Shown: positions 8,440-17,125, counted from the first letter of the stretch. The stretch is 64,000 nucleotides of DNA from Flavobacterium sp. AG291 (GCF_003350375.1 NZ_QQAR01000008.1:62001-126000), one strand, 5' to 3'. The notes: a model not told the origin generated them from the sequence alone. Numbers and translations: made by a program.

Positions 8440-8604
8440 CTGCATACATCCTATATCATACCAAATACAATACATTGCATAACAACAATAAAAACTCTGT
8501 TTTTCAATATTTTACAACTAAATAATACATATACTCATCTTGGATAACAATCGGTAATATTGGAATAATTCGGATGTTACCGTACAAAAATAATACAAAA
8601 TTGT

Positions 8605-8612
8605 TATATTTG
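8605..8612 (+). promoter_or_regulatory. Promoter -7 element of the integrase gene
   Basis: TATATTTG matches the Bacteroidota -7 consensus TAnnTTTG and lies 18 bp before the ATG at 8631. No good TTG is seen 18-21 bp further upstream, so the -33 element is weak. Its position excludes the in-frame ATG at 8574 as start. Confidence 0.55.
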
Positions 8613-8630
8613 TATTGTAACAATACACCT

Positions 8631-9911
8631 ATGCCTACAGTAAATTTTCTCTACCGGTCAACAAAAGAAGAAGCAAATCTTAACATTAGACTTTTGTACA
8701 GATATAATGATAAAGACTTTGTCTTTGGAGGCAAATCAAAAGTATACGTCTCAAAATACTATTGGGAAAAAATACACCCTCAAAAAAGGATCAAGGATTC
8801 TGTGAATTTAAATCTACAACATGATATAAACACACAGATTAATAAACTCTCTAATCACATTTTAAAAGCTTTTGATCTAATTAACCCTGAACAAATTACT
8901 AACGTATGGCTGAAGAATCAAATAGATTTATACTATAACCCGGCCAAAGACGAGGCTGTACCAAATACCATAATTGAGTATATTGATTTTTACATCACTC
9001 ACAGGAGATTTGATCTGAAAGATTCATCTATTCAAAAGTTTAAAACAATAAAAGGTAAGCTTGAAAAGCTACAAACATTGAAGAAAACCCCTATATACAT
9101 TAAAGACATTAATGATAAATTTAAAAACGAGTTTATAGATTTTTATATTTCTGAAGGCTACGCCCAAAACACTATTCAAAGGGAACTTTCATTTGTAAAA
9201 ACCTTTTGTAGACATGCCCGGTCAATGGGAATTGAAACTAGTCCACAACTTGATAATCTGAAGGCTAATAAGGAGAGGTCTGCAAAAATATACTTAACAT
9301 TTGATGAGATTAGCCAAATAGAAAATATTAAAGAAGAACTGTCTGAGAGCCTCAAAAATGCGAGAGATTGGCTTATTATATCCTGTTATACGGGGCAACG
9401 AGTATCTGACTTTATGAGATTCAAAAAAGACATGATCCGTATTGAATTAAAAAAGGGCGATAATAAAGAGGAAGCAAAGAAAATTCATCTGCTGGAATTT
9501 ACCCAAAAGAAAACAGGGACAGTTATGTCAATACCGTTATCGAGCAAAGTTCTGAACATTCTTGAGAGCCGAAATGGTGACTTCCCTTATAAAATATCTG
9601 ATCAACGATATAATGAGTTTATAAAAACTGTTTGTAAAATAGCAGGTATAAATACACTTGTTGAAGGAAGTATATACAAAGAAACAGAACCGGAAAGCGG
9701 AATATTCAGGAAAAAGCCAGGAACATATCCAAAATGGGAATTGATTACTTCTCACGTTGGTAGACGATCATTTGCCACCAATTATTATGGAAAGGTACCA
9801 ACTACCTATTTAAAATACATAACAGGCCACAAAAGTGAATCTATGTTTTTAAATTATATCGGTAAAAGTAACAAGGATATGGCTATGGAAATTAGCGATT
9901 ATTTTGTATAA
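8631..9911 (+). CDS. Tyrosine recombinase (integrase) of the element
   Basis: 426 residues. An arm-type N-terminal DNA-binding domain covers roughly residues 1-95. A SAM-like core-binding domain follows (about 105-210, with 'FYISEGYAQNTIQRELSFVKTF'). The catalytic domain (about 225-420) has all conserved residues visible: Arg in YTGQRVSDF, the HVGRRSFATN box (H-x-x-R), TGHKS (second His) and the nucleophile Tyr in MFLNYIGKS. This is the usual Bacteroidota phage/transposon integrase architecture. It should catalyse site-specific insertion into the tRNA-Ser 3' end; the gene sits next to the left attachment site. The ATG at 8631 is chosen because a -7 element lies between it and the upstream in-frame ATG. 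Confidence 0.92.
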   Translation: MPTVNFLYRSTKEEANLNIRLLYRYNDKDFVFGGKSKVYVSKYYWEKIHPQKRIKDSVNLNLQHDINTQINKLSNHILKAFDLINPEQITNVWLKNQIDLYYNPAKDEAVPNTIIEYIDFYITHRRFDLKDSSIQKFKTIKGKLEKLQTLKKTPIYIKDINDKFKNEFIDFYISEGYAQNTIQRELSFVKTFCRHARSMGIETSPQLDNLKANKERSAKIYLTFDEISQIENIKEELSESLKNARDWLIISCYTGQRVSDFMRFKKDMIRIELKKGDNKEEAKKIHLLEFTQKKTGTVMSIPLSSKVLNILESRNGDFPYKISDQRYNEFIKTVCKIAGINTLVEGSIYKETEPESGIFRKKPGTYPKWELITSHVGRRSFATNYYGKVPTTYLKYITGHKSESMFLNYIGKSNKDMAMEISDYFV

Positions 9912-9989
9912 TAACGTACTTTAAGATTTTTTAAGAAACCTTAAATAAGAGTTAACTTATTAAACAATTGTTAATTTGGCTTGCAAACT

Positions 9990-10044
9990 CCAAGCTTAAT
10001 TTAATTGGCTATACAGAAATGTTAAACTTTTTCCAAGCTTAATT
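9990..10044. repeat. Direct repeats and palindromes upstream of the HTH-rep genes
   Basis: The 401-bp gap 9912-10312 has no credible gene. CCAAGCTTAATT occurs twice in direct orientation (9990-10001 and 10033-10044), 43 bp apart start to start. The second copy extends into a palindrome CTTAATTAAG. Just before, TTAAACAATTGTTAA (about 9960-9974) is a near-perfect dyad. Iteron or recombination-directionality sites are both plausible. Confidence 0.5.
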
Positions 10045-10312
10045 AAGTTCAGCAAATTAATATTGATTTTCAATAATTTACAATATTCACCAGTATTCAT
10101 AATGTTAAATAGTATTTCCCTATCTAACAGATCATATTTCGCGTTTAAATCGTGTAGTAACTTTGTACTAGATGAAAAACAGGTAGCTACTAAGTTAAAT
10201 TATCTTCTCTTCGTTGGTGCATCAATGAGAGTTAAAATCAGTACGAGATCACGTTATTAGAGTCATTTGTAAGAGATGGCTACGATCTATTGTTTAACTA
10301 AAACATATCAAA

Positions 10313-10621
10313 ATGAATTCCAATATACAATTTATACAGTATAGCCCTGAACAACTGGTTACAAAGTTAAGCTCTGATCTTAAGAGCCAACTAAAAGATA
10401 TAATTGAAAATCTGAAACCTTGCGAAAAGGAAGTGTTAACTAGAGATGAAACCATTATTTTTCTTGGTATTGATCAATCAACATTATGGGAATGGACTAA
10501 ACAAGGTAAGGTACAAGCATATGGAATTGGAGGGCGAAGATATTATAAGAAAAGTGAGTTGATAAACGCCTTAATTCCTATTCAATCTAAAAGAAAATTA
10601 ACTATTAACGATGCAGCCTAA
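10313..10621 (+). CDS. Small helix-turn-helix DNA-binding protein (excisionase-like)
   Basis: A 102-residue protein. The N-terminal ~40 residues are helical and polar. The C-terminal half is an HTH_17/MerR-like winged helix: 'VLTRDETIIFLGIDQSTLWEWTKQGKVQAYGIGGRRYYKKSEL' is read as helix, recognition helix, wing (GGRRYYKKSEL), broken here only by my own segmentation. Such proteins next to integrases act as excisionases or as regulators of the element. The stop codon overlaps the start of the next gene (TAATG at 10619-10623), so the two are translationally coupled. That coupling favours a replication or copy-control role over pure excision. Confidence 0.8.
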   Translation: MNSNIQFIQYSPEQLVTKLSSDLKSQLKDIIENLKPCEKEVLTRDETIIFLGIDQSTLWEWTKQGKVQAYGIGGRRYYKKSELINALIPIQSKRKLTINDAA

Positions 10622-11538
10622 TGATAGATAATGCAAAAATCTGGATTCCTCAAAAAAAACACCTACAGGATCATATCAATCATACTCGTGTCATTGATTT
10701 AAGCACAAAATTAGACCTATCAACCGGGTTGATAGATGCTTGCCCAAAAAGGGGTAAATACTTTAATATGGATGTCGTGCTAACATGTAAGAGTTCCTTT
10801 ATAAGGGGCAGTATCCATATGCTTACCAATCTTCTAAATGGCAAGGAGAGAAAAAATTTTAATGATCTATGCTTTTCATCCTCTAATGAAAGTATTTCTC
10901 ATTTAATTAAAGTTTTTGGATTGAATAAGAAGACATATATAACAAATCTAGAATTTGGATTAAATATTCAATTATCTAAAGATCCTCAAGAACTAATTGA
11001 CTATAACTTATTAATGTATGACTTAGATCCCCCTAATGCAGATGAGAAATTTAGAGGCCGGGGCGATATGAAAGTATTTCACAAAACCGATTATTTACTC
11101 AAGATTTACAATAAGTCTAAACAATATCGCTTACAAAATCATATATTAAGAGTAGAAATAAAAATCATATCTAAACGTAAGCTTCAGAAGTTCGGAATAA
11201 ATAGACTGGAGGATTTACAAAAGGAAGATGTAATAAGAAAACTATATGCTTTCTTGATGGGTGAAATCCAAAAACTTATAGTTATAGATGACTTTTCAGA
11301 AGTAGACATGACGCAAGAGGATCAAAATGAACTTAATTTATACACAAATCCCAATTACTGGAAAAAACTTAGTCGAGATAGAAGCTATAAGGTTAAAACA
11401 AACAGAAAGGCTAGATTTAAAGCTCTTATTACGAAATATCATTTAAACAGTATTCATAACGACATCCTAACAAAAGTATCTGAAAAGTTCTCACAAATGA
11501 TGGACTGCCCACAACAATCATTAAAGATGGTTGCTTAG
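10621..11538 (+). CDS. Replication-initiator-like protein (phage gpII/plasmid Rep type, tentative)
   Basis: 305 residues; the start overlaps the stop of the HTH gene by one base. The sequence 'ITNLEFGLNIQL' (about 101-112) and 'VFHKTDYLLKIYNKSKQY' followed by 'NHILRVEIKI' (about 158-187) have the look of the replication-initiation proteins of filamentous phages and small plasmids (Phage_CRI/gpII-type). These share the K-x-Y-D/N-K-S and R-x-E signature. No classic HUH motif is evident to me, so the assignment rests on pattern similarity. If correct, the element can replicate after excision, or is a phage satellite. Basic C-terminus (KKLSRDRSYKVKTNRKARFK). Confidence 0.5.
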   Translation: MIDNAKIWIPQKKHLQDHINHTRVIDLSTKLDLSTGLIDACPKRGKYFNMDVVLTCKSSFIRGSIHMLTNLLNGKERKNFNDLCFSSSNESISHLIKVFGLNKKTYITNLEFGLNIQLSKDPQELIDYNLLMYDLDPPNADEKFRGRGDMKVFHKTDYLLKIYNKSKQYRLQNHILRVEIKIISKRKLQKFGINRLEDLQKEDVIRKLYAFLMGEIQKLIVIDDFSEVDMTQEDQNELNLYTNPNYWKKLSRDRSYKVKTNRKARFKALITKYHLNSIHNDILTKVSEKFSQMMDCPQQSLKMVA

Positions 11539-11597
11539 GGCATGAATGTCAAATATAGAAGGTCTAACAAATAAACCCTCTATATAGGCACATACTT

Positions 11598-12089
11598 TTA
11601 TTTTGAAACATTCTCTATACGTGAGTGCCTTGCTTTACTTGCGTCTGCATATGAATCGAAAACATACAGGTCTCTTGATATAATTTTTGATTCAGCCTCT
11701 GTTTCACTAATTTCATATGCAGTCGCAAGCATTCTAAATTTGTTTGTGGCTCCTCTCAGAGCAGTTTCCCTTATGTTCTTTTCAGCATTATCCAAAGCTC
11801 TATATTTGAAGTCTTCGTCTATCTCAATGTTCACTTCCTCAATATCAGTAATATGCTGTACAGTTCTTTTAAGAATATGTTTCTCGTTATTATATGATGT
11901 ATATAATTCATATGGTTGCTCAGCCGTAAAAACCATAAAGTAATACTTTGGAACTATCACCGGTTCGGAAGTTTCGACCGGAACTGCCTTAGGAATTGAA
12001 TAATTTTGAGGTTCAATTTGATTTGAGGAATTATTATTCTGACAAGCCGAAACTAATAAAACTAAAAATAAGAAGTATATTGTTCTCAT
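11598..12089 (-). CDS. Element-encoded lipoprotein of unknown function
   Basis: 163 residues with a lipoprotein signal (MRTIYFLFLVLLVSACQN, lipobox SAC). A low-complexity Asn/Gln/Pro linker follows (about 18-45). The C-terminal domain is mixed alpha/beta with a long charged helix ('DEDFKYRALDNAEKNIRETAL') and a C-terminal 'VFDSYADASKARHSR' segment. No recognised domain. Its start overlaps the stop of the preceding lipoprotein gene by one base (TAATG), so the two are coupled. Convergent to the replication gene, 59 bp away. Confidence 0.7.
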   Translation of the reverse strand: MRTIYFLFLVLLVSACQNNNSSNQIEPQNYSIPKAVPVETSEPVIVPKYYFMVFTAEQPYELYTSYNNEKHILKRTVQHITDIEEVNIEIDEDFKYRALDNAEKNIRETALRGATNKFRMLATAYEISETEAESKIISRDLYVFDSYADASKARHSRIENVSK

Positions 12090-12652
12090 TAGAAATTGGT
12101 TTTTACCGTTCCTGTAAATTGCCCTTGAATTTGACCTACTGTGGTGACAAGATTAAAATTTATATTCGTATCGACTGTATTTTCTGTGATTATAATTCTT
12201 CCATTCTCTCCTATTAAATCAGACTGTTTGGAAACAATATTTGATGATGCTATTTCTCCGCCTTCAACTACTATATTATCCACAATTCCGTAGGATGCCA
12301 GATCTCTAGTTCCCGGGCTACTATTGTATTTGAATGTTCCTTTCGGAATAGTTGTTAATGGTTCATCAAACATTACAAAAAATGACGCTGCATGTGTCAT
12401 TGAGTCAGAAAAACTTTCCACACCGTCAAAGTCATGATTTGTCGAAATTTCACCATCCGTAAGTATAATATTATACCCAGCAAAATCAAGATCAGAATAT
12501 TTAGTAGCTAATATGTAAACATGTTTTATTGGATAAACTGTATTATTAACTTTAAAAAAATTTGTCCCTTGCTGATTTGTTACAGGGCTTTCGTCCGAAC
12601 CTGAACAAGATACAATCAACAAAACGCTTAAGAATTGTACTATTTTTTTCAT
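12089..12652 (-). CDS. Element-encoded lipoprotein of unknown function
   Basis: 187 residues with lipobox VSC (MKKIVQFLSVLLIVSCSG). The remainder is beta-rich and acidic, with segments 'FKVNNTVYPIKHVYIL', 'DLDFAGYNIILTDG' and 'GRIIITENTVDTNINFNLVTTVGQIQGQFTGTVKTNF' (split here for description). This resembles the many secreted beta-barrel/jelly-roll lipoproteins of Bacteroidota without matching one I can name. First gene of a two-lipoprotein unit, divergent from the XRE regulator across a dyad-rich 84-bp gap. Possible exclusion or surface-modification role is speculation. Confidence 0.7.
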   Translation of the reverse strand: MKKIVQFLSVLLIVSCSGSDESPVTNQQGTNFFKVNNTVYPIKHVYILATKYSDLDFAGYNIILTDGEISTNHDFDGVESFSDSMTHAASFFVMFDEPLTTIPKGTFKYNSSPGTRDLASYGIVDNIVVEGGEIASSNIVSKQSDLIGENGRIIITENTVDTNINFNLVTTVGQIQGQFTGTVKTNF

Positions 12653-12669
12653 GTGCCTATAGATTTATC

Positions 12670-12730
12670 AGGTGTAAATATATAAAAAACGCATATATGC
12701 GTCCAAACAAATTTTAGATTGTTTACACCT
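12670..12730. promoter_or_regulatory. Nested operator-like dyads between lipoprotein pair and XRE gene
   Basis: AGGTGTAAA (12670-12678) and TTTACACCT (12722-12730) form a perfect 9-bp inverted repeat. A perfect 12-bp palindrome CGCATATATGCG (12690-12701) lies close to its centre. The structure lies between the ATG of the lipoprotein unit (12652) and that of the XRE gene (12737). It is a natural binding region for the XRE repressor. Confidence 0.6.
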
Positions 12731-12736
12731 TTGGAT

Positions 12737-12958
12737 ATGGATGCTTCAGAGGATACATTTATAAAGCTAGTTGGCTCACAAATTAAGAGACTCCGAGAAC
12801 AAAGTGGACTTTCTCAGGAAGATTTGGCTAATGATTGTAACATCCCCAAATCACAGATTGGCAGAATTGAAAGAGCTGAAATTAACACCACTTTGCGCAC
12901 ATTATACAAAATTGCCTCTGTATTGGGTGTAGCTCCTTCTGAGCTTTTAAAACATTAA
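12737..12958 (+). CDS. XRE-family (Cro/C1-type) transcriptional regulator
   Basis: 73 residues if started at the ATG at 12737; an upstream TTG at 12719 would add six residues but would overlap the operator-like dyad. Nearly the whole protein is one HTH_3 domain: 'IKRLREQSGLSQEDLANDCN' (helices 1-2), 'IPKSQIGRIERAE' (recognition helix) and 'TLYKIASVLGVAPSELLK'. Such stand-alone regulators control phage lysogeny, restriction or defence genes. Its last four bases overlap the end of the convergent 1263-residue gene (12955-12958), showing very tight packing. Confidence 0.88.
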   Translation: MDASEDTFIKLVGSQIKRLREQSGLSQEDLANDCNIPKSQIGRIERAEINTTLRTLYKIASVLGVAPSELLKH

Positions 12959-15900
12959 TATTCCAACTTCCTTCTTTCTGCACTATCATCCATCTTTTGA
13001 GCATCTAAAAGATAACCTTCGGAAAGCTTTTTAAATATCTCAGCGACATTTGGATATTTATTCTTGTAATCTTTGGCAAGTTTGGCGAAGTAATTTGCAT
13101 GACCTCTCTCTATATCGCCCCCCTCATTAGCCCCCCTTGAAGAAAAACCTCTTTTATTAAACATTTCTGACCTGTAGCCACTCTTTACATCATCAGAATT
13201 GATATTATCAACTACTTCAAATATAAATTCTTGTGGCCAAGAAGAGATATTTTCAGGATAGGTAGCTAAAACTTTACCTATATGAGAATCAGCCACATTT
13301 AATCTACCGGCCTGCTCAGCTAAATTTCTAGCCTGTTCAATCCATTCTACAAGCTGAGTTTTATCAATAGAGCTATCATCCTGCATACCAGGAATTTTTT
13401 TCCACGACCGTAAAAGACGGTAAGCCTGGGTCGCTCGGTTTTGAACTTGTTCATCTGACAGCGTATTTTCATCGGTATTAGCTTCAACATCACTATCCGG
13501 CCTGTACATCCACGTAATAAGATCAACAAAAAACTTAGGATTTTTTGACAGTTCTTCTTCTAATATTTTTGGATTTCTTTTACCATGATAAGAGTCAAAA
13601 ATGGGCAGAAAAAGCCATTCCAGATTTACTAAGATCGAGTTATCAATATCATCTCGTTCATAAAGAGACTCAAAAATTCTTTCAATTTCATGTGTTTGAA
13701 TATTAGGCTTTTCACTAGCCTCTTCATTAGCTGCTTTTTGTAATAGCTCAACTAATATTGTTGTCGGTAATTCTTTAGCAAAATGGGATGATACATCTAT
13801 TGCTGAAAAGAAACGGCCATGTTTAATAAGATTTTTAATCCCAAAAGTTTTTTCATCATTCGAAACATGAAAAAACCTCGGATATATGTTTCTCCAATAT
13901 TCAATTTGCACATCCTCATCAAGAGTTGAAACAAAATCCCATAATTCTTGAGTTTGATTTAAAGGTATAAGGATATTTGCCAATGCACTACTGTTAAAGC
14001 CATGAGTTTTGAAGGTATTATATATATTTATAATCCATTGAAAACCTTCAGAAATAAATTTGGTATAAAAAAAACCGTGTACAAACCTTGTATCTTGATC
14101 ATCGGACAAACTATCAGAAATTGATAGAATATCAGCCTCATTAGTAAGCACATACGCAAGTGCTTCTGCAAATGCCCATGAATTTTTTATAGATTTTTTT
14201 ATTTCTAAAGTACCTTGAACACCAAACTCAGACAAGAAAGTTTCGATGGCATTCCTCCTAACCTCGCTAATTTTTGCCTCTTGTTTCTTATGTCTATTTT
14301 CGAATTCTGCCTCTACAAATGGAAACCCTTCAGGAAAATCAGGCCATTGTTCATTAAATAGCCAAAGATTTCTACTTATAGTATCTTGTGGCGTAAGCTT
14401 TTTATATAATTTCTCATAATGCAAAAGTTCTGTCTCCGGTAAAGCCCAATCAGCATTTGAATATGATCTATGATGATGTAGTATTTTACGAAGTCCATTC
14501 CATGTCATTAAACTTGACATCTTCACATCAGAGGCGTGTTTTTCAACCCAATCAAAAATTTTTCTTCTATCAGTAGATGCTAAATTTACGGACTTATTAA
14601 TCAATTCTAAAAATTTAGAATCTTCATATTCTAACGTTTCAAGAATAAGTGAAAAAACAGAAGAATAAGTATCATGAACTTCTTTATGAGTGTAATTTTG
14701 ATGAGTATTTTTGTCAAATATTCTCCATCTCATTTTATGAGTGGTCTGTCCAATACCATTATAGTCTGGCATCATAGACATAAGCAATATCCATCCTGAT
14801 TTTGGTTCCTTTTTAACTGCATAGGTTAGGGCTTCCATTCTCTCTTCAAACGTTGCCAATGTTTGAAAATGCCATGGCTTATAAATTTCTCTTACAGAAT
14901 TTATAGGGCGATTAGACAAACTTCCACCCGGATCAAGTCGTGATAATGTAAGTAAAATAACTGTAACATCTAAAAGGTACTCTGGCATCCATGCCAAACC
15001 TTCTAAAGCCCAAAGAAGCCCCGTATGATTACTATTTGCATACAAAAAACCCTCCGTTTCAGTAAACATTTCTATTATTTGTGGTTTATTACTTGAGAGC
15101 GATTTTTTAACATTATTTAAAAAGCTAGTAGGTGATGCTTCAGCTATCAATGGAATTTCATGATTAATTGAAACCCATAGTTTGTCATTATCAACTTTAA
15201 GGAGCTCATTAATTATTTCATCAACCCATATTTGTGGTGTTTTTATATTTGCAATATTTAATCCGTCACCGAAACGTGCAATCAATATTAAAGATTGAGC
15301 CAATCCTTCTCTTGCCCAACTTGAAAATTCAGTTTTATTACTATAGTAAGAAAAAACAGTATCTTCACCCTCCGGCCGGATTACTGGGTTGCCATTTTTA
15401 AAAGCTTTAAAAAAACATTCACTGAAATTGTCAAAATCTGATTTTGTTATGTGAGCAGATAGATTTGTCCACAGATCAAGAGGTGATGTTAATCTCCATG
15501 TTTCTCCTATTTGAATTATTGGTGACTCTTCAAAATTTTTCCACTTAGCCAAAGTGACAACATATTCTGTATATTTTACCCCGGACAGCTTTTCTAAAAT
15601 CTCTATATCACCGACATGAGTCTCATTCCACCTTCCCAAAAGTAATGCAGGAATAATCTCTTTAATATCTTCTGTAACAAACCACTTAGCTTTTGATGCC
15701 TCAAATCCAAGAAGTTTTTTTACTATTGTAATATTCCTACCTGCTTCCCTTGAAAATTTTTCTGCAGTTTCCTCACTTATTCCGCTTTTAATTAAAGAAT
15801 TAATTTGTCCTTCTCTATTAATTGTCGGAAGTGTTATAGTTTCCTGTTGACTAAATGGATCATCTGCACCTAAGGGGATTAATATATGATGCCCTTCAGA

Positions 15901-16746
15901 AGCGGCTAAATAAAGTGGTTGCCTCTCATCAAACCTTGGAATTAAATTTAAGGAGGTACTAGAATTTATTCTAATTCCTCTAAAGTTACCCTCTGTATCT
16001 GTTATTAAAGATTTAGAGAAAAATCTTTCGGATTCTCCTTCAGGAAATTGCATTGCTGAAGCTATTATAAAAGCAATCGCCTCTTGCTTAGTTGACGCTC
16101 TCACACCCTTTATACTAGCAGATTCCTGTAATATTGTCAACAATTGCTGTTGTTCATATTCCCTTCCTGAAGTTATTATATCTGGTAATAATTTTAAACC
16201 ATTCATCCCAGTCGACCATTCACTCCAAAATTCATCGGCTGTCATAATTCCATCAAAAGGATAACTTCCAACATGGCTAGAAAACCATCTTGATACAGAC
16301 AAAGTAATCTCAAGCCATTGCTCTAAGTTCGACGAATCATATACAATTACATCTTTCCATATCCCCTCAGCTTTTTTTGCACTAACCCACTTATCTTTCA
16401 TTTTCCAAAACCTAGGAGTAACAAAAATAAAGACACAATCCTTTTGGTTATATCCTTGAGGATCTTTAGTCCTTTTAGCATAATCATCGTCAGCTTTTCC
16501 TTTATTATCATCCTCAGTCCCAAACTCCCATAAAGATATTCCCTTAGGAACATATGGAGTTTCTTCTTGGCAATCTACAGTTCCATCCCATCCACCAATG
16601 AAAGCCGCACTACCTGAAGGAAAGTCTGCTTTTGTACCGTAGGGTGTACTAGCTCTAACTAAACGCGAAATAAGTGTAGGGAGTGTCCCTTTAGAATCAA
16701 ATCTCGTTGCCCATTTTTCTATATGATCTCTTAAAATTAATTTCAT
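12955..16746 (-). CDS. 1263-residue protein, putative defence effector/sensor, function unknown
   Basis: Not assigned to a named family. Residues ~1-150 look like a compact alpha/beta domain. GGWDG is at 51-55, WEFGTED at 73-79 with K84, VFIFVTPRFW at 105-114 and LEQWLE at 141-146. The spaced D ... E ... K is reminiscent of PD-(D/E)XK nuclease-like domains, but the E-x-K triad is not canonical (E-F-G). Residues ~190-350 resemble a STAND/AAA-type NTPase (SGRE at 193-196). Where a P-loop is expected (about 214-227) the residues are GVRASTKQEAIAF, lacking GK[ST], so it is degenerate. From ~380 to the end the protein is long, Trp-rich and alpha-helical, as in repeat-type sensor regions. Divergent from an OLD nuclease and convergent with an XRE gene, inside a mobile island. 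Defence is inferred from this context. Single, uninterrupted reading frame. Confidence 0.75.
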   Translation of the reverse strand: MKLILRDHIEKWATRFDSKGTLPTLISRLVRASTPYGTKADFPSGSAAFIGGWDGTVDCQEETPYVPKGISLWEFGTEDDNKGKADDDYAKRTKDPQGYNQKDCVFIFVTPRFWKMKDKWVSAKKAEGIWKDVIVYDSSNLEQWLEITLSVSRWFSSHVGSYPFDGIMTADEFWSEWSTGMNGLKLLPDIITSGREYEQQQLLTILQESASIKGVRASTKQEAIAFIIASAMQFPEGESERFFSKSLITDTEGNFRGIRINSSTSLNLIPRFDERQPLYLAASEGHHILIPLGADDPFSQQETITLPTINREGQINSLIKSGISEETAEKFSREAGRNITIVKKLLGFEASKAKWFVTEDIKEIIPALLLGRWNETHVGDIEILEKLSGVKYTEYVVTLAKWKNFEESPIIQIGETWRLTSPLDLWTNLSAHITKSDFDNFSECFFKAFKNGNPVIRPEGEDTVFSYYSNKTEFSSWAREGLAQSLILIARFGDGLNIANIKTPQIWVDEIINELLKVDNDKLWVSINHEIPLIAEASPTSFLNNVKKSLSSNKPQIIEMFTETEGFLYANSNHTGLLWALEGLAWMPEYLLDVTVILLTLSRLDPGGSLSNRPINSVREIYKPWHFQTLATFEERMEALTYAVKKEPKSGWILLMSMMPDYNGIGQTTHKMRWRIFDKNTHQNYTHKEVHDTYSSVFSLILETLEYEDSKFLELINKSVNLASTDRRKIFDWVEKHASDVKMSSLMTWNGLRKILHHHRSYSNADWALPETELLHYEKLYKKLTPQDTISRNLWLFNEQWPDFPEGFPFVEAEFENRHKKQEAKISEVRRNAIETFLSEFGVQGTLEIKKSIKNSWAFAEALAYVLTNEADILSISDSLSDDQDTRFVHGFFYTKFISEGFQWIINIYNTFKTHGFNSSALANILIPLNQTQELWDFVSTLDEDVQIEYWRNIYPRFFHVSNDEKTFGIKNLIKHGRFFSAIDVSSHFAKELPTTILVELLQKAANEEASEKPNIQTHEIERIFESLYERDDIDNSILVNLEWLFLPIFDSYHGKRNPKILEEELSKNPKFFVDLITWMYRPDSDVEANTDENTLSDEQVQNRATQAYRLLRSWKKIPGMQDDSSIDKTQLVEWIEQARNLAEQAGRLNVADSHIGKVLATYPENISSWPQEFIFEVVDNINSDDVKSGYRSEMFNKRGFSSRGANEGGDIERGHANYFAKLAKDYKNKYPNVAEIFKKLSEGYLLDAQKMDDSAERRKLEY

Positions 16747-16771
16747 ATTGTAAGATTTAGTAAGATGGTTA

Positions 16772-16827
16772 AATGTAAGTATTTATATAAAAACATTTTC
16801 AGAATCATTCTATATTTTACTTACATT
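16772..16827. promoter_or_regulatory. Inverted repeat in the divergent control region 16747-17125
   Basis: The 379-bp gap between the two divergent cargo genes contains no gene. AATGTAAGTA (16772-16781) and TACTTACATT (16818-16827) form a perfect 10-bp inverted repeat, 26-81 bp upstream of the ATG of the 1263-residue gene. A second small dyad ACTCTT/AAGAGT lies at 17025-17043. The first looks like a dimeric regulator site. Confidence 0.5.
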
Positions 16828-17125
16828 CATTTAATATAGGGAAAGCCTATAACTAAAGTTTATCTTCAATAACCTTTCAGATACAGCCGGCTAACTTTTG
16901 TCTTACCGGTGAATTAAAGACCTGTAGAAATTTAAGGTATTTACGCTCTTAATACTAATAGGGAAATACAATATTACTCTATTCTGAAAATAACTTATGA
17001 GTCATATGAGATTAGCTATCCGACACTCTTGAAATTAAAGAGTACAGTATTATCGAAACAAAATTCTATATATTAGATCACTTGTAATAAAGTTTTTCCT
17101 ACTTTTAGCTACTTATTCAATCGAT

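Noticed and set aside
10063..10260. 65-codon plus-strand reading frame between integrase and HTH genes
   Set aside because: No ribosome site or homology-like pattern; lies in the repeat-rich gap and has low-complexity, atypical composition.
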